Notes: generated from the sequence alone by a model not told the origin. A DNA stretch of 64,000 bases from Kocuria dechangensis (GCF_014636775.1 NZ_BMEQ01000003.1:198052-262051); one strand, 5' to 3'; shown: positions 9,139-17,317, counted from the stretch's first letter. Made by a program: numbers and translations.

Positions 9139-10481
9139 CGGAGCGCTCCTTCGGCGGTGGCGTCGGTGGCCTCCCGGGAGAGCCCGGTGGCCGCGGTGAG
9201 GGCCTGGTCGAGGTCCCAGAGGATGTCCTCGGGGTCCTCCAGGCCCACGGAGATGCGGATGAGGTCCTCGCCCACGCCGCCCTGCAGCAGCTGCTCGGCG
9301 GTGAGCTGCTGGTGGGTGGTGGACGCGGGGTGCAGCACCAGGGTGCGGGCGTCCCCGATGTTGGCGAGGTGGCTGGCCAGCTGCAGGTTCTCGATGAACC
9401 GCGCCCCGACCTGACGCCCGGTCAGCTCGCCGGTGGCGGTCACCCCGAAGGCGAACACGGAGCCCACGCCCAGGGGGAGGTACTTCCGCCCCCGCTCGTG
9501 GTGCGGGTGCTCGGGCAGGCCCGCGTAGTTGACGTAGGAGATCCGCGGGTCCTCGCTCAGCCACCGGGCCACGGCCTTCGCGTTGAGCAGGTGGGCGTCC
9601 ATGCGCTGCGGCAGCGTCTCGACGCCCTGCAGCAGGTTCCACGCGGACTGCGGGGACAGGGCCGGGCCGATGTCCCGCAGCTGCTCCGAGCGCAGCTTGG
9701 TGAGGAAGCCGTACTCGCCGAAGTTCCCCCACCAGGAGACGTTGTTGTAGGACGCGACGGGCTCGGTCATGGACGGGAAGTTCCCGTTGCCCCAGTCGAA
9801 GCGCCCCGACTCGACGACGACGCCGCCCAGCGTGGTGCCGTGGCCGCCCAGGAACTTGGTGACGGAGTGGATGACGATGTCCGCGCCGTGCTCCATCGGC
9901 CGGATCAGGTACGGCGGGGTGAGGGTCGCGTCGACGACCAGCGGGACGCCGGCGGCGTGCGCGACCTCGGCGAGGCCCTCCAGGTCGGCGATGTCGCCGG
10001 AGGGGTTCGCCACGATCTCGGTGTAGACGGCCTTCGTGTTCGGGCGCAGGGCGGCCCGGTAGTCCTCGGGGTCCGTGCCGGGCACGAACGTGGTGTCCAC
10101 GCCGAAGCGGCGCAGCGTGACGTCCAGCTGCGTGACGGTGCCGCCGTAGAGCTGCGCGGAGGCCACGATGTGGTCCCCGGCCTGGGCGAGCGCCGCGAAG
10201 GTCAGGAACTCGGCGGCCATGCCGGAGGCGGTGGCCACGGCGCCGATGCCGCCCTCGAGGGAGGCGATGCGCTCCTCGAGCGCGGCGACGGTCGGGTTGC
10301 CGATGCGGGAGTAGATGTTGCCGTACTTCTGCAGCGCGAACAGGTTCGCGGCGTCGTCGGCGTCCTTGAAGACGAACGAGCTGGTCTGGTAGATCGGGAC
10401 CGCGCGGGCGCCGTGCTCGGCGTCGGGCGTGCCGCCGGCGTGCAGGGCGCGGGTGCGGAACCCGAACTGGTGGTCGGCCAT
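9135..10481 (-). CDS. metY: O-acetylhomoserine sulfhydrylase (aminocarboxypropyltransferase)
   Basis: A 448-residue PLP enzyme of the Cys/Met metabolism family that makes homocysteine directly from O-acetylhomoserine and sulfide. Hallmarks are FGFRTRALHAGGTPD at the N-terminus, YSRIGNPTVAALEERIASLE, and VIHSVTKFLGGHGTTLGGVVV with the PLP lysine. The length of ~450 separates it from ~390-residue cystathionine gamma-synthases. It is the first gene of a two-gene minus-strand operon with the CoA-binding protein. A SAM-I riboswitch in its leader, ~85 bases before the start, implies repression when SAM is high. The substrate call is strong by family and by riboswitch context. Confidence 0.94.
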   Translation of the reverse strand: MADHQFGFRTRALHAGGTPDAEHGARAVPIYQTSSFVFKDADDAANLFALQKYGNIYSRIGNPTVAALEERIASLEGGIGAVATASGMAAEFLTFAALAQAGDHIVASAQLYGGTVTQLDVTLRRFGVDTTFVPGTDPEDYRAALRPNTKAVYTEIVANPSGDIADLEGLAEVAHAAGVPLVVDATLTPPYLIRPMEHGADIVIHSVTKFLGGHGTTLGGVVVESGRFDWGNGNFPSMTEPVASYNNVSWWGNFGEYGFLTKLRSEQLRDIGPALSPQSAWNLLQGVETLPQRMDAHLLNAKAVARWLSEDPRISYVNYAGLPEHPHHERGRKYLPLGVGSVFAFGVTATGELTGRQVGARFIENLQLASHLANIGDARTLVLHPASTTHQQLTAEQLLQGGVGEDLIRISVGLEDPEDILWDLDQALTAATGLSREATDATAEGALR

Positions 10482-10565
10482 GGAGAGGTGCTCCTCGTGC
10501 GAGTCGTGCCGCTGGTCGGTCCCGGGCGGAGGAGGGCCCCGGCGGGGGTGCCGGGCGTGCGCTGC

Positions 10566-10660
10566 TCCATCGGTCCTGGCGGTAGCACCGTGCGGCCTGC
10601 GACGTCGGCCTCGGTTGCTGCGGCGTCGTCGATCCAGGTCTCTCTGCCGCTCGGGATGGC
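10566..10660 (-). ncRNA. SAM-I (S-box) riboswitch, metY leader
   Basis: Read on the minus strand, the leader has the S-box core: CAGAGAGACCTGG, then a CGACGACGCCGCAGCAACC segment (P2/kink-turn side), a variable stem, then GGTGCTACCGCCAGGACCGATGG. The ends CCATCCCG and CGATGG bracket the aptamer as P1. It lies between a good promoter and metY, so SAM binding would shut down homocysteine synthesis. Whether control is at transcription or translation is not clear from the ~85 bases that follow. Confidence 0.9.
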
Positions 10661-10668
10661 TGGCATCC

Positions 10669-10698
10669 ATTGTCGCCGCCCGGACCGTTTCGCGCCAA
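10669..10698 (-). promoter_or_regulatory. Promoter of the metY operon
   Basis: Minus-strand TTGGCG (10693-10698), an 18-base spacer, then GACAAT (10669-10674), placed directly ahead of the SAM-I aptamer. The same TTG-N18 layout is seen in front of the second SAM-I aptamer at 32672-32701. Confidence 0.5.
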
Positions 10699-10725
10699 CC
10701 GGGGGTGACGCCCGGTGACCGCGAT

Positions 10726-10755
10726 CTGACACGCCCCCGCGCCGTGGCCTAGTCT
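10726..10755 (+). promoter_or_regulatory. Promoter of the SAM-IV-controlled acyl-CoA operon
   Basis: CTGACA (10726-10731), 18-base spacer, TAGTCT (10750-10755). Transcription would start near 10762, just before the first strand of the SAM-IV P1 helix. It is divergent from the metY promoter, with about 30 bases between the two -35 elements. Confidence 0.55.
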
Positions 10756-10767
10756 GGTCCCCGGTTC

Positions 10768-10898
10768 AACGATCATGAGACCCGGCGCGAAGCTCTGGCT
10801 GGCCGGGCGGCAACCCTCTCCCGTAGCGGGGTGCCCCAGATGAGGATCGGGCCGCAGCGCACACCGCCTGCGGCAAGTACGGCGCCCTCCCGCGCCGG
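10768..10898 (+). ncRNA. SAM-IV riboswitch ahead of the acetoacetyl-CoA synthetase operon
   Basis: The leader reads CGATCATGAG, P2 arms CCCGGC/GCCGGG, CGGCAACCCTCTCCCGTAGC, GGGGTGCCCCAGATGAGGAT, then GCGGCAAGTACGGCGCC-type 3' sequence. This is the SAM-IV pattern known from actinobacteria. P1 pairs CGATCAT with ATGAGGATCG. An 8-base segment at 10891-10898 is the exact complement of 10782-10789 in the 5' strand of P2, so it could form an alternative helix that disrupts the aptamer. The first gene starts 72 bases further on. A SAM-sensing leader on a CoA-ligase/thiolase operon is unexpected. Confidence 0.88.
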
Positions 10899-10970
10899 AT
10901 CTGCACGGCGCCCCCGGACGGGGCTCCGGGCCACGGGGCAGATCAGCTCAGGAAAGGCGCACCCCGCCCC

Positions 10971-12932
10971 ATGACCCAGCCCGGTCCCGCCACGCTCTGG
11001 ACGCCCCCGGACTCCGCCTTCAGCGACTCCGCGCTGGCCCGCTTCGCCCTCGCCAACGGGTTCGACCCCCGCCGCTACGACGAGCTGCACGGCTGGTCGG
11101 TGTCCCGGCGGGACGAGTTCTGGGACGCCCTGTGGGACTTCACGGGCGTGCTCGGGGACAAGGGCGACGTCGTGGAGCAGCCGCCCCGGACCGAGGGCGC
11201 CGACCTCGACCAGCTGCCCTCCCTGCGGCACGGGCGCATGTTCGGGACCCGGTACTTCCCCCACGGGCGGCTCAACGTGGCCGAGAACCTGCTGCGCGGC
11301 GAGCCCGGCCGGCTCGCGGTGCTCGCCGCGGACGAGACCGGGATCCACACCCGCCTCACCGTGGCGCAGCTGCGCGGGCGGGTCGCGGCCGTCCAGGCCG
11401 GGCTGCGGGCGGCGGGGGTCGGCGAGGGCGACGTCGTGGCCGGCATCCTGCCCAACACCGTCGAGAACCTCACCACGATGATCGCCACCCTGTCCCTGGG
11501 CGCCGCCTGGGCCGGCTGCTCGCCCGACTTCGGGGTGGCCGGGCTGGTCGACCGGATCGGCCAGGTGGCCCCGTCCGTGGTGGTCGCCGCGCAGAGCTAC
11601 GCCTACAACGGCCGCGACTTCGACGTGCGGGCCAAGGCGGAGGAGGTCGTCGCCCGCCTCGGGACGGCGCCCGACCTCGTCCTGGTCGGCTCCCCGCGGT
11701 GGGACGAGCAGTTCACGGACGAGACCTCCGCCCTGACGCTCGAGCGCTTCCCGTTCGACGCCCCGGGCCTGATCATGTTCACCTCCGGCACCACGGGCCT
11801 GCCCAAGGCCATCGTGCACAGCGCCGGCGGGGTCCTGCTCCAGCACCTCAAGGAGCACGTCCTGCACGGGGACGTCCGCCCGGGCGACGTGCACTCCTGG
11901 TTCACCTCCACCGCCTGGATGATGTACGCCTGGGTCGTGTCCGTCCTGGCCGCCGAGGCGGCCGTGGTGCTCATCGACGGCAACCCCTCGCCCCGCCTCC
12001 CGGACGGCACCGTGGACTGCGGGCACCTGTGGCGGATGGCCGACGACGCCGGGCTCACCCACTTCGGCACGAGCCCCCGGTACCTGAGCGGCCTCATGGA
12101 CGCCGGGTACGCGCCCCGCGAGCACCACGACCTGGGCGCCCTGCGCTCGGTCCTCTCGGCCGGGGCCCCCGTCTCCGCGGAGCAGTACGACTGGCTGTAC
12201 GCCGAGGTGAAGCGGGACATGGTCTTCGCCTCCATCTGCGGAGGCACCGAGATCCACGGCTGCTTCCAGCTCGGCTCGCCCCTCCACCCGGTGCGCCGGG
12301 GGGAGATCACCTGCGTCGCCCTCGGGCACGCGGTGAGCGTGCTCGACGACCGCGGCGCGCCGGTGGTGGGGGAGAAGGGCGAGCTCGTGTGCACCGAGCC
12401 CTTCCCGTCGATGCCCCTCACCTTCCTCGGCGACGGCGGGCTGCGCCGGTACCACGACACCTACTTCGCCGAGCGCCCGGACGTGTGGACCCACGGCGAC
12501 CTCGCCGAGCTCACCCCGCGCCGCTCCGTCGTCGTCCACGGCCGCTCGGACACGACCCTCAAGCCCAACGGCGTGCGGATCGGCACCGCGGAGATCTACC
12601 GGGTGGTGGACCAGCGCCCCGAGATCGCCGAGTCCCTCGTCTTCGGGCACACCGCCCGCACCGACGAGGAGGTCGTGCTGTGCCTCGTGATGGCCGAGGG
12701 CCACGAGCTGACCCCCGGGTTCACGAAGGAGCTGAAGGCGGACATCCGCGCCCAGGCCTCGCCCCGGCACGTCCCCGCCCACGTCTTCGCCGTCTCCGAG
12801 GTCCCGTACACCCTCAACGGCAAGAAGGTCGAGGGCGCCGCCCGCACCGCCGCGGGCGGCGGGACCGTCAAGAACGAGGCGTCGCTGGCCAACCCCGGCT
12901 CCCTCCACGAGTTCCGGGCGCTGTTCGCATGA
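10971..12932 (+). CDS. Acetoacetyl-CoA synthetase-family acyl-CoA ligase
   Basis: A 653-residue adenylate-forming enzyme that would activate a short oxo-acid to its CoA thioester via an acyl-AMP. The P-loop FTSGTTGLPKAIVHSAGG is near residue 267, the AWMMYAWVVSVL region follows, and the C-terminal LNGKKVEGAARTA carries the catalytic lysine. N-terminal AACS features (FWDALWDFTGV, RYFPHGRLNVAENLL) support the acetoacetate-CoA ligase family. It is the first of five tightly overlapping genes behind a SAM-IV riboswitch. Acetoacetate itself has no obvious link to SAM, so the true substrate may be a related sulfur-containing acid. That is inference; the family call is firm. Confidence 0.88.
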   Translation: MTQPGPATLWTPPDSAFSDSALARFALANGFDPRRYDELHGWSVSRRDEFWDALWDFTGVLGDKGDVVEQPPRTEGADLDQLPSLRHGRMFGTRYFPHGRLNVAENLLRGEPGRLAVLAADETGIHTRLTVAQLRGRVAAVQAGLRAAGVGEGDVVAGILPNTVENLTTMIATLSLGAAWAGCSPDFGVAGLVDRIGQVAPSVVVAAQSYAYNGRDFDVRAKAEEVVARLGTAPDLVLVGSPRWDEQFTDETSALTLERFPFDAPGLIMFTSGTTGLPKAIVHSAGGVLLQHLKEHVLHGDVRPGDVHSWFTSTAWMMYAWVVSVLAAEAAVVLIDGNPSPRLPDGTVDCGHLWRMADDAGLTHFGTSPRYLSGLMDAGYAPREHHDLGALRSVLSAGAPVSAEQYDWLYAEVKRDMVFASICGGTEIHGCFQLGSPLHPVRRGEITCVALGHAVSVLDDRGAPVVGEKGELVCTEPFPSMPLTFLGDGGLRRYHDTYFAERPDVWTHGDLAELTPRRSVVVHGRSDTTLKPNGVRIGTAEIYRVVDQRPEIAESLVFGHTARTDEEVVLCLVMAEGHELTPGFTKELKADIRAQASPRHVPAHVFAVSEVPYTLNGKKVEGAARTAAGGGTVKNEASLANPGSLHEFRALFA

Positions 12933-14110
12933 GCCGCGGCACCGGAGCACCGCGCGGCACGATCGTCGGCGTGGGCGAGCTCGAGCCGGTCCGCCGGACC
13001 GAGGGCGTCACGACCATGGGCCTGCTGGGCCGGGCGGCGAGGCTCGCCGTCGAGGACGCCGGCATCGGCAAGGACGAGATCGACGGGCTGCTGATGGGCC
13101 CCCAGGTCGGCGAGACCCCCCAGCACGTCCCGGCGATGCTCTCCGAGTACCTCGGCCTGCAGCCCCGCACGGCGAACGTGGTGGACCTCGGCGGGGCCAC
13201 CGGGCCCGGCATGCTCTGGCGGGCGGCCGCCGCGATCGACGCGGGCATGGCCGAGGTCGTGCTGTGCCTGGTCGGCAACCACCGCAACCCCGTGCCGCCG
13301 CGCTCGCCGAACCGCAACCCGATCCGGGAGTTCGACGTCCCGTTCGGGGCCTCCGGCGCCAACACCTCCTACGCCTTCCTGAAGACCGCCCACATGGACC
13401 GGTACGGGACCACCGACGCCGACTTCGCGCGGATCGCGGCCGTCTCCCGGGCCAACGCCCAGCACAACCCGCACGCGATCTTCCACGGCACGCCCGCCAC
13501 CGTGCAGGACGTCCTCGACTCGCCCTTCATCGCCGAGCCGCTGCACCTGCTGGAGATCGTGATGCCGGTGGCCGGGGCCACCGCCGCCGTCGTCGTCAGC
13601 CCCGAGCGGGCCGCCGCGATGGACCTCCCGCACGCCCCGGTGCACCTGCTCGGGGCGGGGGAGAAGCTGACCCACCGCGCCATGAGCCAGTCGCCCTCCC
13701 TCACCAGCGGGCCGCTCAAGCCGTCCATGGAGCAGGCCTACGCCCAGGCCGGGATCACCCCGGCGGAGCTGGACGTGCTGTCGGTCTACGACTGCTACAC
13801 CGTGATGGCCGCGATCACCCTCGAGGACGCGGGGGTGTGCGGGCCCGGGGAGTTCGCGCAGTGGATGCAGGGCAGGGACCTCTCCCACACCGGCCCCGTC
13901 GCCTACAACCCGCACGGCGGCCAGCTGGGCTGCGGCCAGGCCGACCTCGCCGGCGGCATGAGCCACGCCATCGAGGCCGTCCACCAGCTGCGCGGCACCG
14001 CCCACGGGCGCCAGGCCGCGGACCCGCACCTCGCCCTCGTCACGGGCAACGGGGCGACCATGAGCGAGGCCGTCGCCCTGGTCCTCGGCACCCAGGAGGC
14101 CGCACGATGA
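12929..14110 (+). CDS. SCP-x/lipid-transfer-type thiolase-like protein lacking the nucleophilic Cys
   Basis: A 393-residue protein of the thiolase superfamily, lipid-transfer (SCP-x thiolase domain) branch. The N-terminus has AARLAVEDAGIGKDEIDGLL. At the usual nucleophile position the sequence is VDLGGATGPGML, without the active-site Cys. The C-terminal half keeps VYDCYTVMAAITLEDAG and the YNPHGGQLGCGQADLAGG loop. Such proteins usually pair with a DUF35 OB-fold partner, and one follows immediately: the stop of this gene overlaps its ATG. The ATG here overlaps the ligase stop. It may form a complex with the OB-fold protein in thioester cleavage, aldol or thiolase chemistry; the reaction is unknown. 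Confidence 0.8.
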   Translation: MSRGTGAPRGTIVGVGELEPVRRTEGVTTMGLLGRAARLAVEDAGIGKDEIDGLLMGPQVGETPQHVPAMLSEYLGLQPRTANVVDLGGATGPGMLWRAAAAIDAGMAEVVLCLVGNHRNPVPPRSPNRNPIREFDVPFGASGANTSYAFLKTAHMDRYGTTDADFARIAAVSRANAQHNPHAIFHGTPATVQDVLDSPFIAEPLHLLEIVMPVAGATAAVVVSPERAAAMDLPHAPVHLLGAGEKLTHRAMSQSPSLTSGPLKPSMEQAYAQAGITPAELDVLSVYDCYTVMAAITLEDAGVCGPGEFAQWMQGRDLSHTGPVAYNPHGGQLGCGQADLAGGMSHAIEAVHQLRGTAHGRQAADPHLALVTGNGATMSEAVALVLGTQEAAR

Positions 14111-14565
14111 CCCTCTCCCGCGAGACCCGCGTGCTGACCGCCGCGCAGCTGTCCGCCCTGACCGTGCCCCCGCCCACCCCGACGGGGGAGACCCGGCACT
14201 TCTGGGACGCGTGCGCCGAGGGCCGCTTCGAGCTCCAGCACTGTCCCGGCTGCGACCGCTGGGTCTTCTACCCGCGCGCCCTGTGCCCGCACTGCTGGGG
14301 CCAGGACCTGCAGTGGCGGGAGGCCTCGGGGCGGGCCACGGTCCGCAGCTTCACCGTGGTCCACAAGCCCGGGCACCCCGGCTGGGCCGACGCCGCCCCG
14401 TACGTCGTCGCCATCCTGTCCCTCGCCGAGGGGCCCACGATGCTGAGCGTGCTCCGGGACGTCGCCCCGGCGGACGTCGCCGTGGGCCTGCCCGTCAGGA
14501 TCTCCTTCACGACCGTCGGCGAGTACGCCCTGCCCACCGCGGCCCCGGCGGGAGGGCCCCGATGA
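14107..14565 (+). CDS. Zn-ribbon/OB-fold (DUF35-type) protein
   Basis: A 152-residue protein with a rubredoxin-like zinc ribbon near residues 43-62 (CPGCDRWVFYPRALCPHC, two CxxC pairs) followed by an OB-fold with VRSFTVVHKPGHPGW and PYVVAILSLAEGPTMLS. These proteins bind acyl-CoA and associate with SCP-x-type thiolases, for example in steroid side-chain degradation. Its overlaps with the thiolase-like gene before it and the thiolase after it support a shared complex. The start ATG lies in the ATGA overlap at 14107. Confidence 0.87.
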   Translation: MTLSRETRVLTAAQLSALTVPPPTPTGETRHFWDACAEGRFELQHCPGCDRWVFYPRALCPHCWGQDLQWREASGRATVRSFTVVHKPGHPGWADAAPYVVAILSLAEGPTMLSVLRDVAPADVAVGLPVRISFTTVGEYALPTAAPAGGPR

Positions 14566-15689
14566 GCGCCCCCGCCTACCTGCTCGACGGCGTCCGCGTC
14601 CCGTTCGGGCGCACCGGCAGGGCCCTCGCGGGCCTGACCGCGACCGAGCTCGGGGCGCTGCCGATCGCGCAGCTGCTGCACCGGCACCCGGACCTCGCCC
14701 TGGACGCCGCCCTGCTGGGCGTCGTCGTCCAGGCGGGGCTCGGCCAGAACCCCGCGCGGACGGCGGCGCTGGCCGGCGGCGTGGACCCCGAGGTGCCCGC
14801 GCTGACCCTCAACAGCGTCTGCCTGGCCTCCCTGGAGTCGGTCTGCGACGCCGCGCGCCGGATCGCCGTCGGGGAGGGCGCCGCCTACCTCGTGGGCGGG
14901 TTCGACTCGATGTCCACCGGCGGCCGGCTCGGCGGGGACGTCGACGTCGTCCTCCACGACGGACTGCTCGACGTCGCCTCCGGCCGCTCCATGGGGGTGG
15001 TCTCGGACCGGGTCAACGCCGAGCTCGGCATCACCCGCGAGGACCAGGACGCCTGGGCCCACGGCTCCCACGCACGGGCCCTCGCCGCCCGCGACTTCCT
15101 GCGCGGCGAGACCGTGCCCGTGGCGCTGCCCGACGGCACCTCCCACACCGACGACCAGGGCGTGCGGGCGGAGTCGTCCCCCGAGGCGCTCGCCGGGCTG
15201 CGCCCCGCGTTCACCCCGGACGGGACCATCACCGCGGGCAACGCCTCGCAGACCGCCGACGGCGCGAGCGCCGGCCTGATGGTCTCCGGGGAGGTCCTCG
15301 ACCGCACGGGGGCCGTGCCCCTGGCACGGATCGTGGACTGGGCGTTCGTGGCCGGTCCCGACACCAGCCTGCACCTGAAGCCGGCCCGGGCCGTGCGCAA
15401 GGTCCTCGACCGCCAGGGCCTGGGCCCCGCGGACGTCGACGTCTACGAGATCAACGAGGCGTTCGCCGGGGTCGCCATCGCCTCCGCCCGGGACCTCGGC
15501 GTGCCCGGCGACGTCGTCAACGTCCACGGCGGGGCCGTCGCCGTCGGCCACCCGCTGGGCGCCAGCGGCTTCCGGCTGGCGCTGACCGCGGCCCGGGCCC
15601 TGCGCGCCCGCAGCGGCCGCCGCGCCGTCGCGACCCTGTGCGGCGGCGGAGGGCAGGGCCTCGCGGTCCTCCTCGAGACCGTCTCCTGA
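14562..15689 (+). CDS. Thiolase (acetyl-CoA acetyltransferase family)
   Basis: A 375-residue classical thiolase. The nucleophile Cys is in LNSVCLASLESVCDAARR (around residue 86), the His motif is NVHGGAVAVGHPLGASG, and the second catalytic Cys is in VATLCGGGGQGLAVLLE at the C-terminus. It would cleave a 3-oxoacyl-CoA, such as acetoacetyl-CoA or an analogue, with CoA. At 375 residues it is slightly shorter than the ~390 norm. The ATG overlaps the stop of the OB-fold gene. With the ligase it forms a complete activate-then-cleave pathway. The transporter gene follows after 73 bases. Confidence 0.9.
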   Translation: MSAPAYLLDGVRVPFGRTGRALAGLTATELGALPIAQLLHRHPDLALDAALLGVVVQAGLGQNPARTAALAGGVDPEVPALTLNSVCLASLESVCDAARRIAVGEGAAYLVGGFDSMSTGGRLGGDVDVVLHDGLLDVASGRSMGVVSDRVNAELGITREDQDAWAHGSHARALAARDFLRGETVPVALPDGTSHTDDQGVRAESSPEALAGLRPAFTPDGTITAGNASQTADGASAGLMVSGEVLDRTGAVPLARIVDWAFVAGPDTSLHLKPARAVRKVLDRQGLGPADVDVYEINEAFAGVAIASARDLGVPGDVVNVHGGAVAVGHPLGASGFRLALTAARALRARSGRRAVATLCGGGGQGLAVLLETVS

Positions 15690-15701
15690 CCACCGCTCCC
15701 C

Positions 15702-15748
15702 TCCCGTTCCGATTCCCATCCCGATCCCCGTCCCGATCCCCACCCCGA
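15702..15748 (+). repeat. Short imperfect tandem repeat (TCCCGATCCCC-type)
   Basis: The gap between the thiolase and the MHS transporter is a pyrimidine-rich run built from TCCCGATCCCC-like units (for example CCCGATCCCCGTCCCGATCC). It sits just before the AAGG-containing ribosome binding site of the transporter. Such tracts are prone to slippage and could vary the spacing within the operon. Confidence 0.6.
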
Positions 15749-15762
15749 GAGCAAGGCGATCC

Positions 15763-17091
15763 ATGAGCACCACCACGTCACCGTCCCCCTCCGCACCGCC
15801 CGGTCACGCACCCCTGGACACCCGGCGGGAGTCCCGCAAGGTCGCCGTCGGCAGCTTCGTGGGCACCACCATCGAGTGGTACGACTACTACCTCTACGGC
15901 ACGGCCGCCGCGCTGATCTTCCCGGCCGTGTTCTTCCCCGGCGACGACCCGGCCATCGGGGTCGTCAAGGCCTTCGCCACCTACGCGGTGGGCTTCGCGG
16001 CCCGCCCCCTGGGCGGATTCATCTTCGGCCACTACGGCGACCGGATCGGCCGCAAGACCATGCTGATGCTCTCCCTGATCCTGATGGGCGTCAGCACCTT
16101 CCTGATCGGGCTGCTGCCCTCCTACGACGCCATCGGCCTGTGGGCCCCGGCGCTGCTGTGCCTCATGCGCCTGATCCAGGGCTTCGCCGTGGGCGGGGAG
16201 TGGGGCTCGGCCGTGGTGATGGCCGTCGAGCACGCGCCCGAGGGCCGGCGCGGGCTGTTCGGCAGCTTCCCGCAGCTCGGCGTCCCCGCCGGCCTGCTCA
16301 TCTCCTCCGGGGTCTTCGCGCTGGTCAGCGGCGGCCTGGGCCAGGAAACGTTCACCGAGTGGGGCTGGCGCATCCCGTTCCTGCTCTCGGCCGTGCTGAT
16401 CATCGTCGGGATCGTGATCCGGATGTCGGTGGCCGAGTCCCCCGTCTTCCAGGAGCTCGTGGACACGGACACCCGGGCCGAGAAGCCCTCCCGGGACGTC
16501 ATCGTGCACCACTGGCGCAACCTGCTGCTGACCATCGGCATGAAGATGTTCCAGAACGCGGTCTTCTACATCTACACGGTGTTCATGCTCGCCTACATCC
16601 GGGACACCCTGGAGATGGACTACCAGGTGGGGCTCAACGCCGTCATGTTCTCCTCGGTGGTCGGCTTCCTCACCATCCCGGGCTGGTCCTGGCTCAGCGA
16701 CAAGGTGGGGCGCAAGCCCGTCTACCTGGCCGGGTGCGTGCTGGGCACCCTCTACTTCCCGTTCAGCTTCGTCATCGCGGACACCCAGAGCGTCCTGTGG
16801 CTGACGGTGGGCATGGTCATCGGCGCCAACTTCCTGCACGACATGGTCTACGGCCCGCAGGCGGTGTACTTCTCCGAGCTGTTCGGCAGCAAGGTCCGGC
16901 TCTCCGGCACCTCGATCGGCTACCAGATCGGGGCGATGCTCTCGGGCGGCCTGGCGCCGCTCATCGCGGCCTCCCTCCTGGCCGCGCAGGACGGTGCGAC
17001 GTGGGGCATCAGCCTCTACATCGTGGCGCTCGGCGTGATCTCCACCGTGTGCACGCTGCTGGCGCGGGAGACCTTCCGCGAAAAGTTCTGA
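15763..17091 (+). CDS. MFS transporter, metabolite:H+ symporter (MHS) family
   Basis: A 442-residue, 12-helix major facilitator of the MHS branch (ShiA/ProP/KgtP-like), which imports carboxylates, betaines and similar solutes with protons. Hallmarks are GSFVGTTIEWYDYYLYGTAA near residue 30, the loop motif GHYGDRIGRKTML, and LIQGFAVGGEWGSAVVMAVE. It is the last gene of the SAM-IV-controlled operon, so it most likely imports the acid that the ligase activates. No substrate can be read from sequence. A 14-bp hairpin terminator follows the stop codon. Confidence 0.9.
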   Translation: MSTTTSPSPSAPPGHAPLDTRRESRKVAVGSFVGTTIEWYDYYLYGTAAALIFPAVFFPGDDPAIGVVKAFATYAVGFAARPLGGFIFGHYGDRIGRKTMLMLSLILMGVSTFLIGLLPSYDAIGLWAPALLCLMRLIQGFAVGGEWGSAVVMAVEHAPEGRRGLFGSFPQLGVPAGLLISSGVFALVSGGLGQETFTEWGWRIPFLLSAVLIIVGIVIRMSVAESPVFQELVDTDTRAEKPSRDVIVHHWRNLLLTIGMKMFQNAVFYIYTVFMLAYIRDTLEMDYQVGLNAVMFSSVVGFLTIPGWSWLSDKVGRKPVYLAGCVLGTLYFPFSFVIADTQSVLWLTVGMVIGANFLHDMVYGPQAVYFSELFGSKVRLSGTSIGYQIGAMLSGGLAPLIAASLLAAQDGATWGISLYIVALGVISTVCTLLARETFREKF

Positions 17092-17105
17092 GCTCCCCGT
17101 CCCCG

Positions 17106-17138
17106 CCGGCCGTCCCCGCAGCCCGCGGGGACGGCCGG
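17106..17138 (+). terminator. Hairpin terminator of the SAM-IV operon
   Basis: A perfect 14-bp stem (17106-17119 with 17125-17138) and 5-base loop, 15 bases after the MHS transporter stop. No T run follows, as is common in high-GC actinobacteria. Confidence 0.7.
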
Positions 17139-17223
17139 TGAGCCGTGCATAGCACAGGAGCCGCGGAAGCCGAAGTCCGCGCATCTCCATGACGCCCCTT
17201 GTCCCGCCGAGTGGATCTCAGGG

Positions 17224-17242
17224 TTAGGTGTGCCTTACCTTT
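17224..17242 (+). promoter_or_regulatory. DtxR/IdeR-type iron box
   Basis: TTAGGTGTGCCTTACCTTT closely matches the 19-bp iron-box palindrome TTAGGTTAGGCTAACCTAA, with both TTAGGT and ACCT half-sites intact. It lies 76 bases before the substrate-binding protein gene, within the expected promoter region. An iron-loaded DtxR/IdeR repressor would turn off the downstream ABC/MFS operon when iron is sufficient. The match is seen directly; the regulation is inferred. Confidence 0.75.
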
Positions 17243-17317
17243 CCCGGGGGATTTTCTCGATCATTCACATGTCGTCCCCGGATGATCCGTCCGGGGACGT
17301 TGAACTTAGGTGGTTCT

